From: an uncultured Prochlorococcus sp.
GTDB lineage: Bacteria > Cyanobacteriota > Cyanobacteriia > PCC-6307 > Cyanobiaceae
Assembly (NCBI GenBank): GCA_902594875.1
Contig: CACJNU010000017.1
Span: 1 to 40,096 of the forward strand
Length of the DNA: 40,096 bases
Direction: 5' to 3'
Shown: positions 9,086 through 15,673 of the stretch, one piece after another
Layout: every line of letters starts with the position of its first letter
Numbering within the stretch: the stretch's first letter is position 1
The notes under the pieces: generated by a model
What the model saw: the letters and a program-made list of their open reading frames with translations, nothing else
Told to the model about the DNA's origin: nothing
Database searches by the model: none
Made by a program: the position numbers and the translations under genes

Positions 9086-11864
9086 TTCAGGCGCTATAAC
9101 CAGTGCAGACAATACATATGCCGAACAAGTATCAACAACAACTGATGATGCAGAAACTTTAAGCCAGATCCAAGATACTGCCCAGTCTGATATTTATGCA
9201 ATAAGTAATGCTGATACATCTTCATCAGATTCAAAAATTGAAATGTATGTTGATGGTATCGAAGGAACTGCAAAAGCAAATTACGAAGTTGATGTAAAAA
9301 TAGTTCAAACTGCAAATGATTCTTTAATTGCCAAAGCTGCTGCAGATACTGGATTGGAGACTTCTGATTTTAATGCACTTACTGGGGTTATGGATTTCTC
9401 AGTAACAATCCAAGATCCAGATAATTACTACAAAATTGTTTCTATGTCTTGGGTTCTTCCTGAGGGGACAGAAAATCCGAAATACTTCAAGAAAGACGTA
9501 GTGAGCGGTGAATATTTTGATTTTGTTTATGACTCTGAAACTGGTGAAGGTACACAATGGGATGCTTCCACAAGAACCTTAAAAGTGTCTGTCAAAGATA
9601 ATGGAAAATACGATTCCGACAGTACTCCTGGAATTGTAAAAGACCCTGGTTTTATATCGAGCGGTAAAGATACAACCAGCCCAACTATCAGTAAGCTATT
9701 TCCACTAGACAATGAAACTTCAGCACCCAATAATTCAAATATAATTCTTACTTTCTCTGAAAAAGTTGATAGTGAAACTGGTAATATTACAATCTACAAG
9801 AAATCTGATGATTCAGTATTTGAAGCAATAGACGTAACAAATACAACTCTTGTAAGTGGAACTGGTACAAATAAAATCACAATTAATCCTACAAATGACC
9901 TTGATTTAGGTACAGAGTACTATATCAAGATTGATGCTACTGCTTTTGATGATGCTTCAAGCAATTCGTTCGCTGGAATAACAAATTCCTCAGATTTCTC
10001 TTTTAAAACCTCATCTTCTGATTTACCTCCATCCTTAGTAGAAGCTAATCCTGCAGACGATGCTACATCAGCCTCACACTTATCAAATATAGAACTTACT
10101 TTCTCTGAAATAGTAAATGTAGGTTCCGGGAACATCACAATTTATAAGAAATCTGATGATTCGGTTGTAGAGGAAATAGATATAACTAGTTCTTTAGTAA
10201 CTGGGACTGGGACAACAACAATCACTATAAATCCAAGTGCTGAACTTGAATCTGGAACGGAATATTATGTTCAGATTGCCTCCACAGCATTAGTTGATTC
10301 TTCAAGTTCTGCATATGCTGGCATATCAGATAAAGTAAGCCTATCATTTACGACATCTCCATATTTATTTACAAGTACAAGTGATGATCAAGTAATAATC
10401 AATACCGGAAAAAGTTATGCTCAATCTAATTCAGATTTGAGCATTGGATCTTTGACTTACAAAATAAGTTCTTTCGATGGAGAGATCTCAGCTGGGAAAT
10501 ACTACAATGTTAAATCTGTTTATACAGCCTCAATAAATGACGCAGCTGAAGATAATGTAACCCTTAATTCTCGATCACTTGATTTCCAATTAACCACACA
10601 ATTATCCAACTCCATAGTAGTCTTTGATAAAGACTTAGTAGCTAATTCACTTGTCATAACAGATAGTTCAAATCAAAGAGATGAAACTATTTATTGGACA
10701 TATTATTCAATATCAGATACAGGAGCTATATCCACTCTTCATTATGATCCAATCAAAGGTGCCGGTGCTAAGTTCTTTGATACAAGCGGTGATGGCATTG
10801 CGGATTCAATTCATCTTGAACTTGTTGATGGAGGTTATGGAGATAAGGATGGCTTAGTTAATGGAGTTATTAAAGACCCATCTACTGCTGGAATCGTAGC
10901 TCTCGATCCAGACTTTGCAAAAGTTGATGATACTACCATAAACGTAGTTGATGCGACGAAGTCGTCAACTCCGGCTACAGTTGTTCTTAATGCAGAACTA
11001 AATCTAACTACAAGAACTTCGACTGTTGATGAAATTGGATACGTAGCATTAAATAGTGGTGAATCTTTAACTATTGATCTTCTTAAAAATAGAGGTAAAA
11101 CAGTATTCAACTCTCTTGAGAATAGTGACGTCGTATTAACTTCATCAAATAACTTATATACTCAAGAGCTATACGTAGGAAATAATCAAAATATAAGTTT
11201 TTATAAAGTTTCAGATGCCTCAATTTCTAACGTTTCTTCATTGGAAGACACAAAACTTAAATTATTCACCATCAACACACTTGGGGACGATTTAACCACT
11301 TTAAACACCACAGATGGACTTACTTTAGATTTAACCACTACATCAAAAGATCCAGGTATTGATGAGCTTATTGGAAACTTACAACATGAAGCGCCATTAT
11401 TAGATTTTGCTTCAGTTCCAAATAGTCTTGGTAACATTACTGGTACTTTAGAATATGCTCGAGAAGCACTTTATGATTCAGTTTTAGGATTCTATAGAGT
11501 TGTTGACACCTCTGGAAGTGTTGTAGATCCACTTACAGGAAAAGTAATTACTACCAGTGATACAAATTACAAAACTGTAGCATTAGCAGAATCGAACCTA
11601 GTTACTGAATTGGCATCTATATCAGTTAATGATGATTCAAGTGAAATAAAGACTATTGAAATAAATGAGGATTCAATAATTGCCCCATATGCAACTTCTA
11701 ATGGTGAAACTTGGTTTGCATTTGCTGATGCCAATTCAGACGGAATAGAACACTTTAAATCTTTTGGAACTAATGCAATTGGACTTGAAGATTGGAATGG
11801 AGGTGGAGATAAGGATTATGATGACTTTATTATGAAATTTGATTTTAATTCTGTTAACGCGTAA
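4503..11864 (+). CDS. Giant secreted repeat protein (2453 residues), probable type I secretion cargo and surface adhesin
   Basis: No Sec signal is present at the N-terminus (MVAAADLTIVREE), as expected for type I cargo. Residues 1 to about 1530 consist of eleven degenerate units of 133-145 residues. A typical unit reads: TDTxGxxLKKDxxGxLYI, ITDxYG, LEYSSSWxDGSY, AIKxTxTYxG, WxxYxxSxxGVxDW, FxQDLNGDGxxGF; the last part is an EF-hand/dockerin-like calcium loop. These units resemble Trp-rich repeats of cyanobacterial surface proteins. Next comes a segment with 'VSVKDNGKYDSDSTPGIVKDPGF', resembling a choice-of-anchor U domain. Two Ig-like (Big_5/SbsA-type) domains follow at about 1722-1830 and 1832-1952. 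A second anchor-U-like segment follows ('LVDGGYGDKDGLVNGVIKDP'). The C-terminus (about 2396-2453, 'DWNGGGDKDYDDFIMKFDF') matches DUF4114. It is very acidic and rich in Ser, Thr, Tyr and Asp. Export by the adjacent ABC/HlyD pair is inferred from position. Confidence 0.85.
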   Translation: MVAAADLTIVREEIGDQLYYDPNTSSPTDVYIVVDGDTSSTPIKITSEYGEAWVYNDYSYDDYTSTYKAYAVEATTYIDSSGNSVDGYILAIKSEYGYSDNLETSWQVYNVSSKGVIDYNTSQWGGISNLEEKFGEDLNLDDVIGFSEDALTQKSTDTTGDTLYIDADNSLYIKTTDGDYLSVVDSYSGSPLSIDYSSSWTDGSYATESLKVARFDNDTSDNLNDDSYYLLISDNSTYSGTSTITYRVATISLEGVFDWSNVKYSIALADYEEAFNEDLNGDGTVGFNVNNLTEISTDTYGAGLKRDTVDGGIYLTVSGTDYKIEDDYGYSNLEYSSTWDGGSYSAVAYAAEQKSDGSYCLAIKNTSTYGGSTDTTWNIYSLNISGTKAITDWNNTSYSVSIMDYEDDFGQDLNGDSYTGFNTSSFETITSDTVGVGLKKDSEGNIYIVDENGNNPIGLSDEYGTYTPQLEYSYSYTDYSYSSEAKAVTLIDADTDYYALAVKQTDTYNGETNVNWQVYKISLDGVLDWTGTSYLKSIVTWEDEFGQDLNGDSDFSGSISVSDYGTDTDGATLGKADGALYIRNDGTDILVNDNYIEYSSSWSDGSNSSTAIAANLHDDGYFQIAVKSSYTWTDYYSSGSYSSTGSTQTSEYWAVYAVDTSGNVDWTKTLWPQAIDGFEVDFNQDLNGDGTLGISIGNVTATDTDTYGWKLHKDENGGLYVADNDGNNLMALGDGYGPLKYDYAYKSDYYSSTSEALAAEKNDDGSFSVVVKYTYSDSWSGTSTTSTDYQIVDFSSSGVVDYYAYNWTQDIKPFESIFNQDIDGDNSIGLDTSSLLDAGNDTYGDVLKKDSTGSSFYILNDSDELILITEDWGGSAQLEYSSSWDGGSWTQEAIAVESLQYTNKDSELVNGYIIAIKNTSTYSGENWTDWEIKYTDSKGVIDWNMSTWTTSIKKSESLFGVEQDLDGDGATGLVDTALTTINTDTVGAILKKDSENALYIKDDSELILITDEWGGTTSFDYSYSGGSGEDAYSYESAAYAVEDFVDTDGQKKYLLAIKNTNTFGSSTETSWQTYNIVQSSTSNEWYLDWTSSSWGKGISKKEEVFGQDLSGNGTIDSIASISTTKIPTDTSSDTNITGAQLCVDEEGALYIVQGSTKIAIVDSYGGSPNFDYQSAWGDYSYKSESYAVEGIADSNGTLTSYKLAIKSTDTYNDVETINWQTYSISTTGVLDWSTGTWGDISRHEKDLNQDLDGDDEIWTTEKLNLTQLSTDSVGAVLHLDESGNAYIQASGSTTKDAIIDEYGNLTNLSSSYSYGDYSYSAELYAAAETTISNTAYYKLLIKYTYNDSGTTTNYWETVNVLKSNNTIDWSTSNWYDDPRKIESVFDAPELDGVEGIFTISSSDTTPISTDTVGAQLRESSDGSLFIKDGDNTLTVTSPDGGYVDFDSSSSWTDGSYETKAIAAQKVGSDYKIVVKDSYTYSGTTDTMYTVYTLNSNAQIDWKNILYRTAEELNENEFGQDIDGDGNISSGAITSADNTYAEQVSTTTDDAETLSQIQDTAQSDIYAISNADTSSSDSKIEMYVDGIEGTAKANYEVDVKIVQTANDSLIAKAAADTGLETSDFNALTGVMDFSVTIQDPDNYYKIVSMSWVLPEGTENPKYFKKDVVSGEYFDFVYDSETGEGTQWDASTRTLKVSVKDNGKYDSDSTPGIVKDPGFISSGKDTTSPTISKLFPLDNETSAPNNSNIILTFSEKVDSETGNITIYKKSDDSVFEAIDVTNTTLVSGTGTNKITINPTNDLDLGTEYYIKIDATAFDDASSNSFAGITNSSDFSFKTSSSDLPPSLVEANPADDATSASHLSNIELTFSEIVNVGSGNITIYKKSDDSVVEEIDITSSLVTGTGTTTITINPSAELESGTEYYVQIASTALVDSSSSAYAGISDKVSLSFTTSPYLFTSTSDDQVIINTGKSYAQSNSDLSIGSLTYKISSFDGEISAGKYYNVKSVYTASINDAAEDNVTLNSRSLDFQLTTQLSNSIVVFDKDLVANSLVITDSSNQRDETIYWTYYSISDTGAISTLHYDPIKGAGAKFFDTSGDGIADSIHLELVDGGYGDKDGLVNGVIKDPSTAGIVALDPDFAKVDDTTINVVDATKSSTPATVVLNAELNLTTRTSTVDEIGYVALNSGESLTIDLLKNRGKTVFNSLENSDVVLTSSNNLYTQELYVGNNQNISFYKVSDASISNVSSLEDTKLKLFTINTLGDDLTTLNTTDGLTLDLTTTSKDPGIDELIGNLQHEAPLLDFASVPNSLGNITGTLEYAREALYDSVLGFYRVVDTSGSVVDPLTGKVITTSDTNYKTVALAESNLVTELASISVNDDSSEIKTIEINEDSIIAPYATSNGETWFAFADANSDGIEHFKSFGTNAIGLEDWNGGGDKDYDDFIMKFDFNSVNA

Positions 11865-11922
11865 TAAATTAAATTATCAGATTAACTTTCATATATTTAT
11901 CAATTTTGTAAAATTTATTTTT

Positions 11923-12171
11923 TTACTCAATTGTTGATAAACCTTCCAGTTTTTGCTTCAATTGAGATCCAAGTGTTTTTCTACTAATATCAATTAATTT
12001 TAAGTTATCTTGATGCATTTTAAATTGTGTATCGGCTACTTGAAGGCCTTTAATTAGCTCTTTAACTTCTTCTGGAAGCGAATCTATATCATATTTTTTT
12101 CCATCAAAATCTAAAATTGCTTGTTTTTTGCTTTCATTACTTGGAGATTCTGTTTCTTTTGAACCAAACAT
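11923..12171 (-). CDS. Small DUF6447-like protein
   Basis: An 82-residue soluble protein whose core 'AILDFDGKKYDIDSLPEEVKELIKGLQVAD' followed by a helical tail fits the DUF6447 family as I remember it: a short beta hairpin ('DGKKYD') and two helices. Function is unknown. It starts with ATG at 12171 and converges on the end of the giant cargo gene, 58 bases away. Members of this family are small cytoplasmic proteins, and co-location with secreted giant proteins might mean a role in that system, but that is speculation. An AT-rich hairpin between the two genes is too weak to call as a terminator. Confidence 0.6.
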   Translation of the reverse strand: MFGSKETESPSNESKKQAILDFDGKKYDIDSLPEEVKELIKGLQVADTQFKMHQDNLKLIDISRKTLGSQLKQKLEGLSTIE

Positions 12172-12384
12172 TTTAATTAATTTTCAATTGATATCATTTT
12201 ATAATTTCGTGGATAAGTCTATTTACTTAATTACATATTTATTAATAGGGAGGTAAATAAATTTAAGACTTATTTTTAAAATGAAACAAAAAAAATTTAA
12301 AGCTTGGAAATTACTATAAAGAAAAATTTATTTCCATATTAAATTTAAGAGACAAATCAACTACTTTTTTAGGTGATTATAGAA

Positions 12385-12490
12385 GTAAAAAATTAAAATT
12401 TTTTGCCTTAAGGGAGAACGAGTAGTTTAAGAACCTTGTCTTGAAAGATAGATTTTGTTTAAAAATAGCTGTGATTTGAAAAAAAATATG
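12385..12490 (+). pseudogene. Decayed tRNA-Ser copy (tRNA fossil)
   Basis: From 12409 the sequence aligns with the intact tRNA-Ser at 12573 with one base missing. Shared parts include CGAGT(A/G)GTTTAAG and GTCTTGAAA; the anticodon loop CTTGAAA is kept. Weaker similarity runs on through the variable arm and the T-arm (CTGTGATTTGAA against CCGTGGGTTCGAA). Most differences are G or C in the intact gene changed to A or T here. The 20-odd bases before it (AATTAAAATTTTTTGC) also match the bases before the intact gene, so the copy includes upstream DNA. Acceptor pairing is lost, so it should not be functional. Confidence 0.65.
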
Positions 12491-12546
12491 AAGAGCGGTT
12501 CCGGATCAGTTACGAAATATTTAACCATGTTTTGATATACTTAAAT

Positions 12547-12571
12547 AGCAAAAAATTTAAAATTTTTTGCT
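12547..12571 (+). repeat. Perfect 11-bp inverted repeat abutting tRNA-Ser
   Basis: AGCAAAAAATT and its exact complement AATTTTTTGCT are separated by TAA and end one base before the tRNA. A related but shorter palindrome (AAAAAATT, AA, AATTTTTT) lies at the same position before the tRNA fossil. It could be a transcription feature of the tRNA or part of the duplicated unit. Confidence 0.7.
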
Positions 12572-12572
12572 T

Positions 12573-12659
12573 GGAGGGGTGGTCGAGTGGTTTAAGGCTC
12601 TAGTCTTGAAAACTAGCGTGTCTGCAAGGGCACCGTGGGTTCGAATCCCACCCCCTCCG
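12573..12659 (+). tRNA. tRNA-Ser (anticodon UGA)
   Basis: An 87-base class II tRNA. The acceptor stem GGAGGGG (12573-12579) pairs perfectly with CCCCTCC (12652-12658), with discriminator G at 12659. The anticodon stem CTAGT/ACTAG encloses loop CTTGAAA, so the anticodon is TGA (reads UCA and relatives). A long variable arm (GTGTCTGCAAGGGCAC) and the T-loop GTGGGTTCGAATCCCAC are clear. CCA is not encoded. It is adjacent to the secretion locus, with a decayed duplicate upstream. Confidence 0.97.
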
Positions 12660-12744
12660 TCCTAATAAAAATCAGCTGAGATTCAACAAAATAATATAAA
12701 CGCCCTTTTTGATAGTCTTTGTTATTATGATTTTTATTTAAGCT

Positions 12745-12945
12745 ATGAGTAAAGGCTTCGCCACAGATAATTTAATATCCAAAAAATCGAAAAAAAAAGT
12801 TATCTCAAATGAACCTCAAGGAAGACTAATATCTTGGTCTCCTTGGCCGCCCGCTAATTTTCAAACAAGATATCCTGCTTTCCCTTTTGTTCTTACAATT
12901 TTAATTATAGTAATTGGGCAATGGTATATTTCTCTATTACGGTAA
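12745..12945 (+). CDS. Small single-pass membrane protein, unknown function
   Basis: A 66-residue protein with ATG at 12745. The N-terminal half is basic and soluble (LISKKSKKKVISNEPQGR), then a Trp/Pro-rich stretch (SWSPWPPANFQTRYPAF) leads into one membrane helix at about residues 47-64 (FPFVLTILIIVIGQWYISLL). By the positive-inside rule, the N-terminus should be cytoplasmic or stromal-side. It follows tRNA-Ser by 85 bases and precedes another membrane protein on the same strand. I do not recognise the family, but its composition and clean start look like a conserved small picocyanobacterial gene. Confidence 0.6.
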   Translation: MSKGFATDNLISKKSKKKVISNEPQGRLISWSPWPPANFQTRYPAFPFVLTILIIVIGQWYISLLR

Positions 12946-13000
12946 CCTGAAACTGATTCTTGTATTTGAATTTTGGATGTATTGAGTTTGAGTTTTTATT

Positions 13001-13585
13001 TTGTTTTTTTCACTCTTATTATTAGCCCATCTTCAAGCGGCAGTAATCCCATTACTATTAGGAATAAGATCGATCAATAAATTTAAACATTTAGGGAATA
13101 ATAAATTGATATCTCTAGGATTTATTTTTTTAGGGTTAGCATCAATTTCAGAAATGGTAGACCATACTCAAACATCATGGATTTATGTGGATCATTCCTC
13201 TTTATTTAATTGGTTATTTTATTCTTTCCTATCCTTAGGCCTGACGTGTTTATCAATATCAGTTATAAAAAATAAATTTCTTCAAACAACTAACTTTTGC
13301 ACCTCATTATGTTCAATAATCTCATATTTTTTATTTGATAAAATTATTGCTCTTCTTTTCCAAGTAATAATAAGTATCTTTTTAATAAGAAATTGGCAAA
13401 GAGTTTTTAAAGATTGGCTTTTTATCCTTTACCCAATTTTTGGTATTTTTTTTACGACTTTCTTTGGAACAAGGCTCTCAATTAGTGGAGATCAATATTG
13501 GCATGTTCTAATAGGCCCCTCTGGAACAATTAGCGTTCTTACCTTTTATTTAGTATTAAAAAGATCGGACAAAAAATTTACTTAA
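13001..13585 (+). CDS. Integral membrane protein, unknown function
   Basis: A 194-residue, strongly hydrophobic protein with about six predicted membrane segments. The only usable start is TTG at 13001, because an in-frame stop lies at 12989 and no ATG occurs before residue 53, inside the second helix region. Conserved-looking polar spots are EMVDHTQTSW (about residue 51) and ISGDQYWHVLIGP near the end; the His residues could be ligands, but that is a guess. The next gene starts 7 bases after its stop, suggesting co-transcription. I do not recognise a named family. Confidence 0.65.
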   Translation: MFFSLLLLAHLQAAVIPLLLGIRSINKFKHLGNNKLISLGFIFLGLASISEMVDHTQTSWIYVDHSSLFNWLFYSFLSLGLTCLSISVIKNKFLQTTNFCTSLCSIISYFLFDKIIALLFQVIISIFLIRNWQRVFKDWLFILYPIFGIFFTTFFGTRLSISGDQYWHVLIGPSGTISVLTFYLVLKRSDKKFT

Positions 13586-13592
13586 GATTCTT

Positions 13593-13922
13593 ATGAAAAA
13601 ATTTGTATTTGCAAGTTTTATAGTTTGCCTAGTCACAATAATTTCTCCAGTTGAAATCCTTGCTGATACGGCACTTGATGTTTATATGAATGATTTTTAT
13701 TCTAAATCGAATGAAGCTAGCCAGATTCTCAAAGAAATCGAAAATAGTCTAAAAGAGGGATCAAGAAAAAAAGTATGCTCTAGGCAAAGAGAGGCAGCAA
13801 GATTAGGTCTATTAGCTAATAAATCATTAATTAAAGCCTTTGAAATAGACGGAGCCAATCCACCCATGCAAGCAATAAAGGCAAGTCAACAAAGATGGGA
13901 ATCCATTCTGAATGAGTGCTGA
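13593..13922 (+). CDS. Exported small helical protein, unknown function
   Basis: A 109-residue protein with a Sec signal peptide (MKKFVFASFIVCLVTIISPVE, cleavage likely after ILA-D at about residue 25), so the mature part of about 85 residues should lie in the periplasm or thylakoid lumen. The mature part is helical and charged (LKEIENSLKEGSRKKVCSRQREAARLGL), with two Cys, one mid-chain and one at the last residue, that could form a disulfide. It sits 7 bases after the membrane protein gene and converges on the Tic20-like gene. No function is recognised. Confidence 0.65.
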   Translation: MKKFVFASFIVCLVTIISPVEILADTALDVYMNDFYSKSNEASQILKEIENSLKEGSRKKVCSRQREAARLGLLANKSLIKAFEIDGANPPMQAIKASQQRWESILNEC

Positions 13923-13949
13923 AGAAAGTCAGTAAATCTATAAATCTTT

Positions 13950-14384
13950 TTAAATTTGCATTCTTACAGATTTACTAATTAAGGGAATTTCAGGTTCAAC
14001 TCCATAAATACATTGAGAACTCGAATAAATAAAAATACATAGTGTAAATATAAAAATTATTGCGCCTAATTCAAATATGGGAAATATTCTCAAGAGATAT
14101 GAAATTATTATCAAAGCAATATCAATAAGTAATGCTTGGCATGCGTTATATCTAACGAAATAGGGAACATTTGGATTTCTTACTAATCCAGCAAACAAAA
14201 TTATAAATAATAAAAAACTACCAAAAGGCAAAGATTTTTCAATTATTGCTATCGGAAAAGTTAGTAATAATAGTATTTTTAAAAATGAATATTTATAGAA
14301 CAAATAATATCCAAAAGGTATTGATGCCTTTAATGGCAAAGTATACAAAAATACTGATGAGAGTCTTTGGAATATCTGATTCAA
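13950..14384 (-). CDS. ycf60: Tic20/Ycf60-family membrane protein
   Basis: A 144-residue membrane protein with about four helices. The segment 'RNPNVPYFVRYNACQALLIDI' and the ending 'SSSQCIYGVEPEIPLISKSVRMQI' are hallmarks of the Tic20/Ycf60 family, whose plastid members belong to the inner-envelope protein import complex. In cyanobacteria the role is not settled and the protein is probably in the inner or thylakoid membrane. The start is a TTG at 14384; an in-frame stop lies just upstream and no ATG is available. It is convergent with the exported protein gene before it and divergent from glyoxalase I. Confidence 0.8.
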   Translation of the reverse strand: MNQIFQRLSSVFLYTLPLKASIPFGYYLFYKYSFLKILLLLTFPIAIIEKSLPFGSFLLFIILFAGLVRNPNVPYFVRYNACQALLIDIALIIISYLLRIFPIFELGAIIFIFTLCIFIYSSSQCIYGVEPEIPLISKSVRMQI

Positions 14385-14517
14385 TATATTATTGAAATTT
14401 CGTATTCATATTTTAACCTAATTTTTTGAACTTAATAAAAAGACTTACTTTCGAAAAAATCAACTTTGGCAGATGTTTATTAAATATTAGATAATTGATT
14501 CAGGTTCATAAATCAAA

Positions 14518-14907
14518 ATGCGTATCCTACATACAATGTTGAGAGTTGGAGATTTAGATAAATCCATTGATTTCTACGTCAATAGATTAGGAATGAATTT
14601 ATTGCGAAAAAAGGATTACCCTCATGGAAAATTCACTTTGGCATTTGTTGGTTATGGCTCAGAAAAAGAAAACTCAGTAATTGAATTAACTTATAACTGG
14701 GACAAAAAGTCTGAAGACTATGAGCTAGGAGATAAATATGGTCATATAGCTATTGGAGTAAAAGATATTCATCTAATTTGCCAAGGATTAGAAAAAAATG
14801 GCTGTAAAATAACCACCAAACCTAAAACAATGAAAAACAGTACTACTGTCTTGGCTTTTGTTGAGGATCCTGATGGTTATAAAATTGAACTTATTGAAAG
14901 AGATTAA
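14518..14907 (+). CDS. gloA: Lactoylglutathione lyase (glyoxalase I)
   Basis: This 129-residue enzyme isomerises the methylglyoxal-glutathione hemithioacetal to S-lactoylglutathione in the cytoplasm. The N-terminus [20 protein letters not shown] is classic. Metal ligands are in place: His5, Glu56 (VIELTYNW), His76 (YGHIAIGV) and Glu124 (YKIELIER). The length matches the short Ni-type bacterial enzymes. It starts with ATG, and the preceding 130 bases separate it from the divergent Tic20-like gene, so it likely has its own promoter. Confidence in function is high. Confidence 0.93.
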   Translation: MRILHTMLRVGDLDKSIDFYVNRLGMNLLRKKDYPHGKFTLAFVGYGSEKENSVIELTYNWDKKSEDYELGDKYGHIAIGVKDIHLICQGLEKNGCKITTKPKTMKNSTTVLAFVEDPDGYKIELIERD

Positions 14908-15152
14908 AAGCTCAGAAGTTTTTTATTAAATAAACAATTAACTAAAATTTAAAAAGATTGAATTATCAAATATATCGTTTTCAATTAGCGAAAAAATACT
15001 TCTAAGATCACATTGGATGGATTCTGCAGTTTAAATTATTTTAAAAGATTATTTCTATGACGAGGAATTATTTAAAATAAATTTTAAACTTTAAAGAATC
15101 TATTCTAATTCTATTTAGAATTTATAGACAATCTATGTAGATTTATATATCA

Positions 15153-15158
15153 TATAAT
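15153..15158 (+). promoter_or_regulatory. Candidate -10 box for the RHH-like/GIY-YIG-like gene pair
   Basis: TATAAT lies 15 bases before the ATG at 15174 in a very AT-rich leader, giving a leader of only about 10 bases. No clear -35 is seen. The 266-base gap before it (14908-15173) otherwise shows only AT-rich short inverted repeats. Confidence 0.35.
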
Positions 15159-15173
15159 TATCTTATAAAACTT

Positions 15174-15671
15174 ATGCCTAGTAATTGGTCAAAAATAAGA
15201 GATGAATGGCTTGATAGAACCGCGGTTGCGAAAGATGATGCTAAATGGGCATTAGAAGCTTTAATTAATTCTGAAGAGGAGTTATTTGAAATAGAACAAA
15301 AAATAAAGAATAAAGAGGACGCTATAAGCCAAGTAAAATTTTTGAAGAAAAAGGTTAAAGAAACTATCTCCTCTAAAGAAATTAGTCTCGATGATATTGC
15401 ATTAAATACTTCAAATTCAAACAAAGTACAGATCTCAGTACCATCAAATCTTACTTATCTTTTGAAAGTTTGGGCGGCGGCAGAAGGAAGAGATCTATCA
15501 AGTGTTGCTTTTCAATGTTTAGAAACTGGTATAAGGGAAATGAAAAGCAAAGGTTCAATACCTTCAATAGCAGTAAATAGATATGACTCGGCCTGTCAAA
15601 AGAGGATTGCACTAGCAGAAGTAAACAATCTATTGGAGAAATATGAATTAGCTCAGGATGAAATCAAATAA
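15174..15671 (+). CDS. Coiled-coil plus ribbon-helix-helix-like protein
   Basis: A 165-residue soluble protein. Residues about 20-70 form a charged coiled coil (EEELFEIEQKIKNKEDAISQ). Residues about 86-130 look like a ribbon-helix-helix fold: a strand KVQISVP, a helix NLTYLLKVWAAAEGRD, then a second helix SSVAFQCLETGIREMKSKG, as in CopG/Arc-type DNA binders. A short C-terminal helix follows. The next gene starts two bases after the stop, so the two are almost surely co-translated. DNA binding is inferred from the pattern only. The layout (RHH plus a nuclease-fold-like partner) is discussed in the findings. Confidence 0.6.
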   Translation: MPSNWSKIRDEWLDRTAVAKDDAKWALEALINSEEELFEIEQKIKNKEDAISQVKFLKKKVKETISSKEISLDDIALNTSNSNKVQISVPSNLTYLLKVWAAAEGRDLSSVAFQCLETGIREMKSKGSIPSIAVNRYDSACQKRIALAEVNNLLEKYELAQDEIK

Positions 15672-15673
15672 TT

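Larger units (their letters stand above)
12172..12572. other. 400-base gap between DUF6447-like gene and tRNA-Ser
   Basis: No credible protein gene is seen. It holds the upstream region of the minus-strand DUF6447-like gene, the tRNA-Ser fossil (about 12409-12490) with its AT-rich inverted repeat, a candidate -10 box TATACT at 12536-12541 for the intact tRNA, and an inverted repeat touching the tRNA 5' end. Confidence 0.6.

Noticed and set aside
11901..11922. AT hairpin AATTTT-GT-AAAATT plus T run as terminator of the giant gene
   Set aside because: The loop is two bases and the stem has no GC pair, so it is not distinguishable from AT-rich background.
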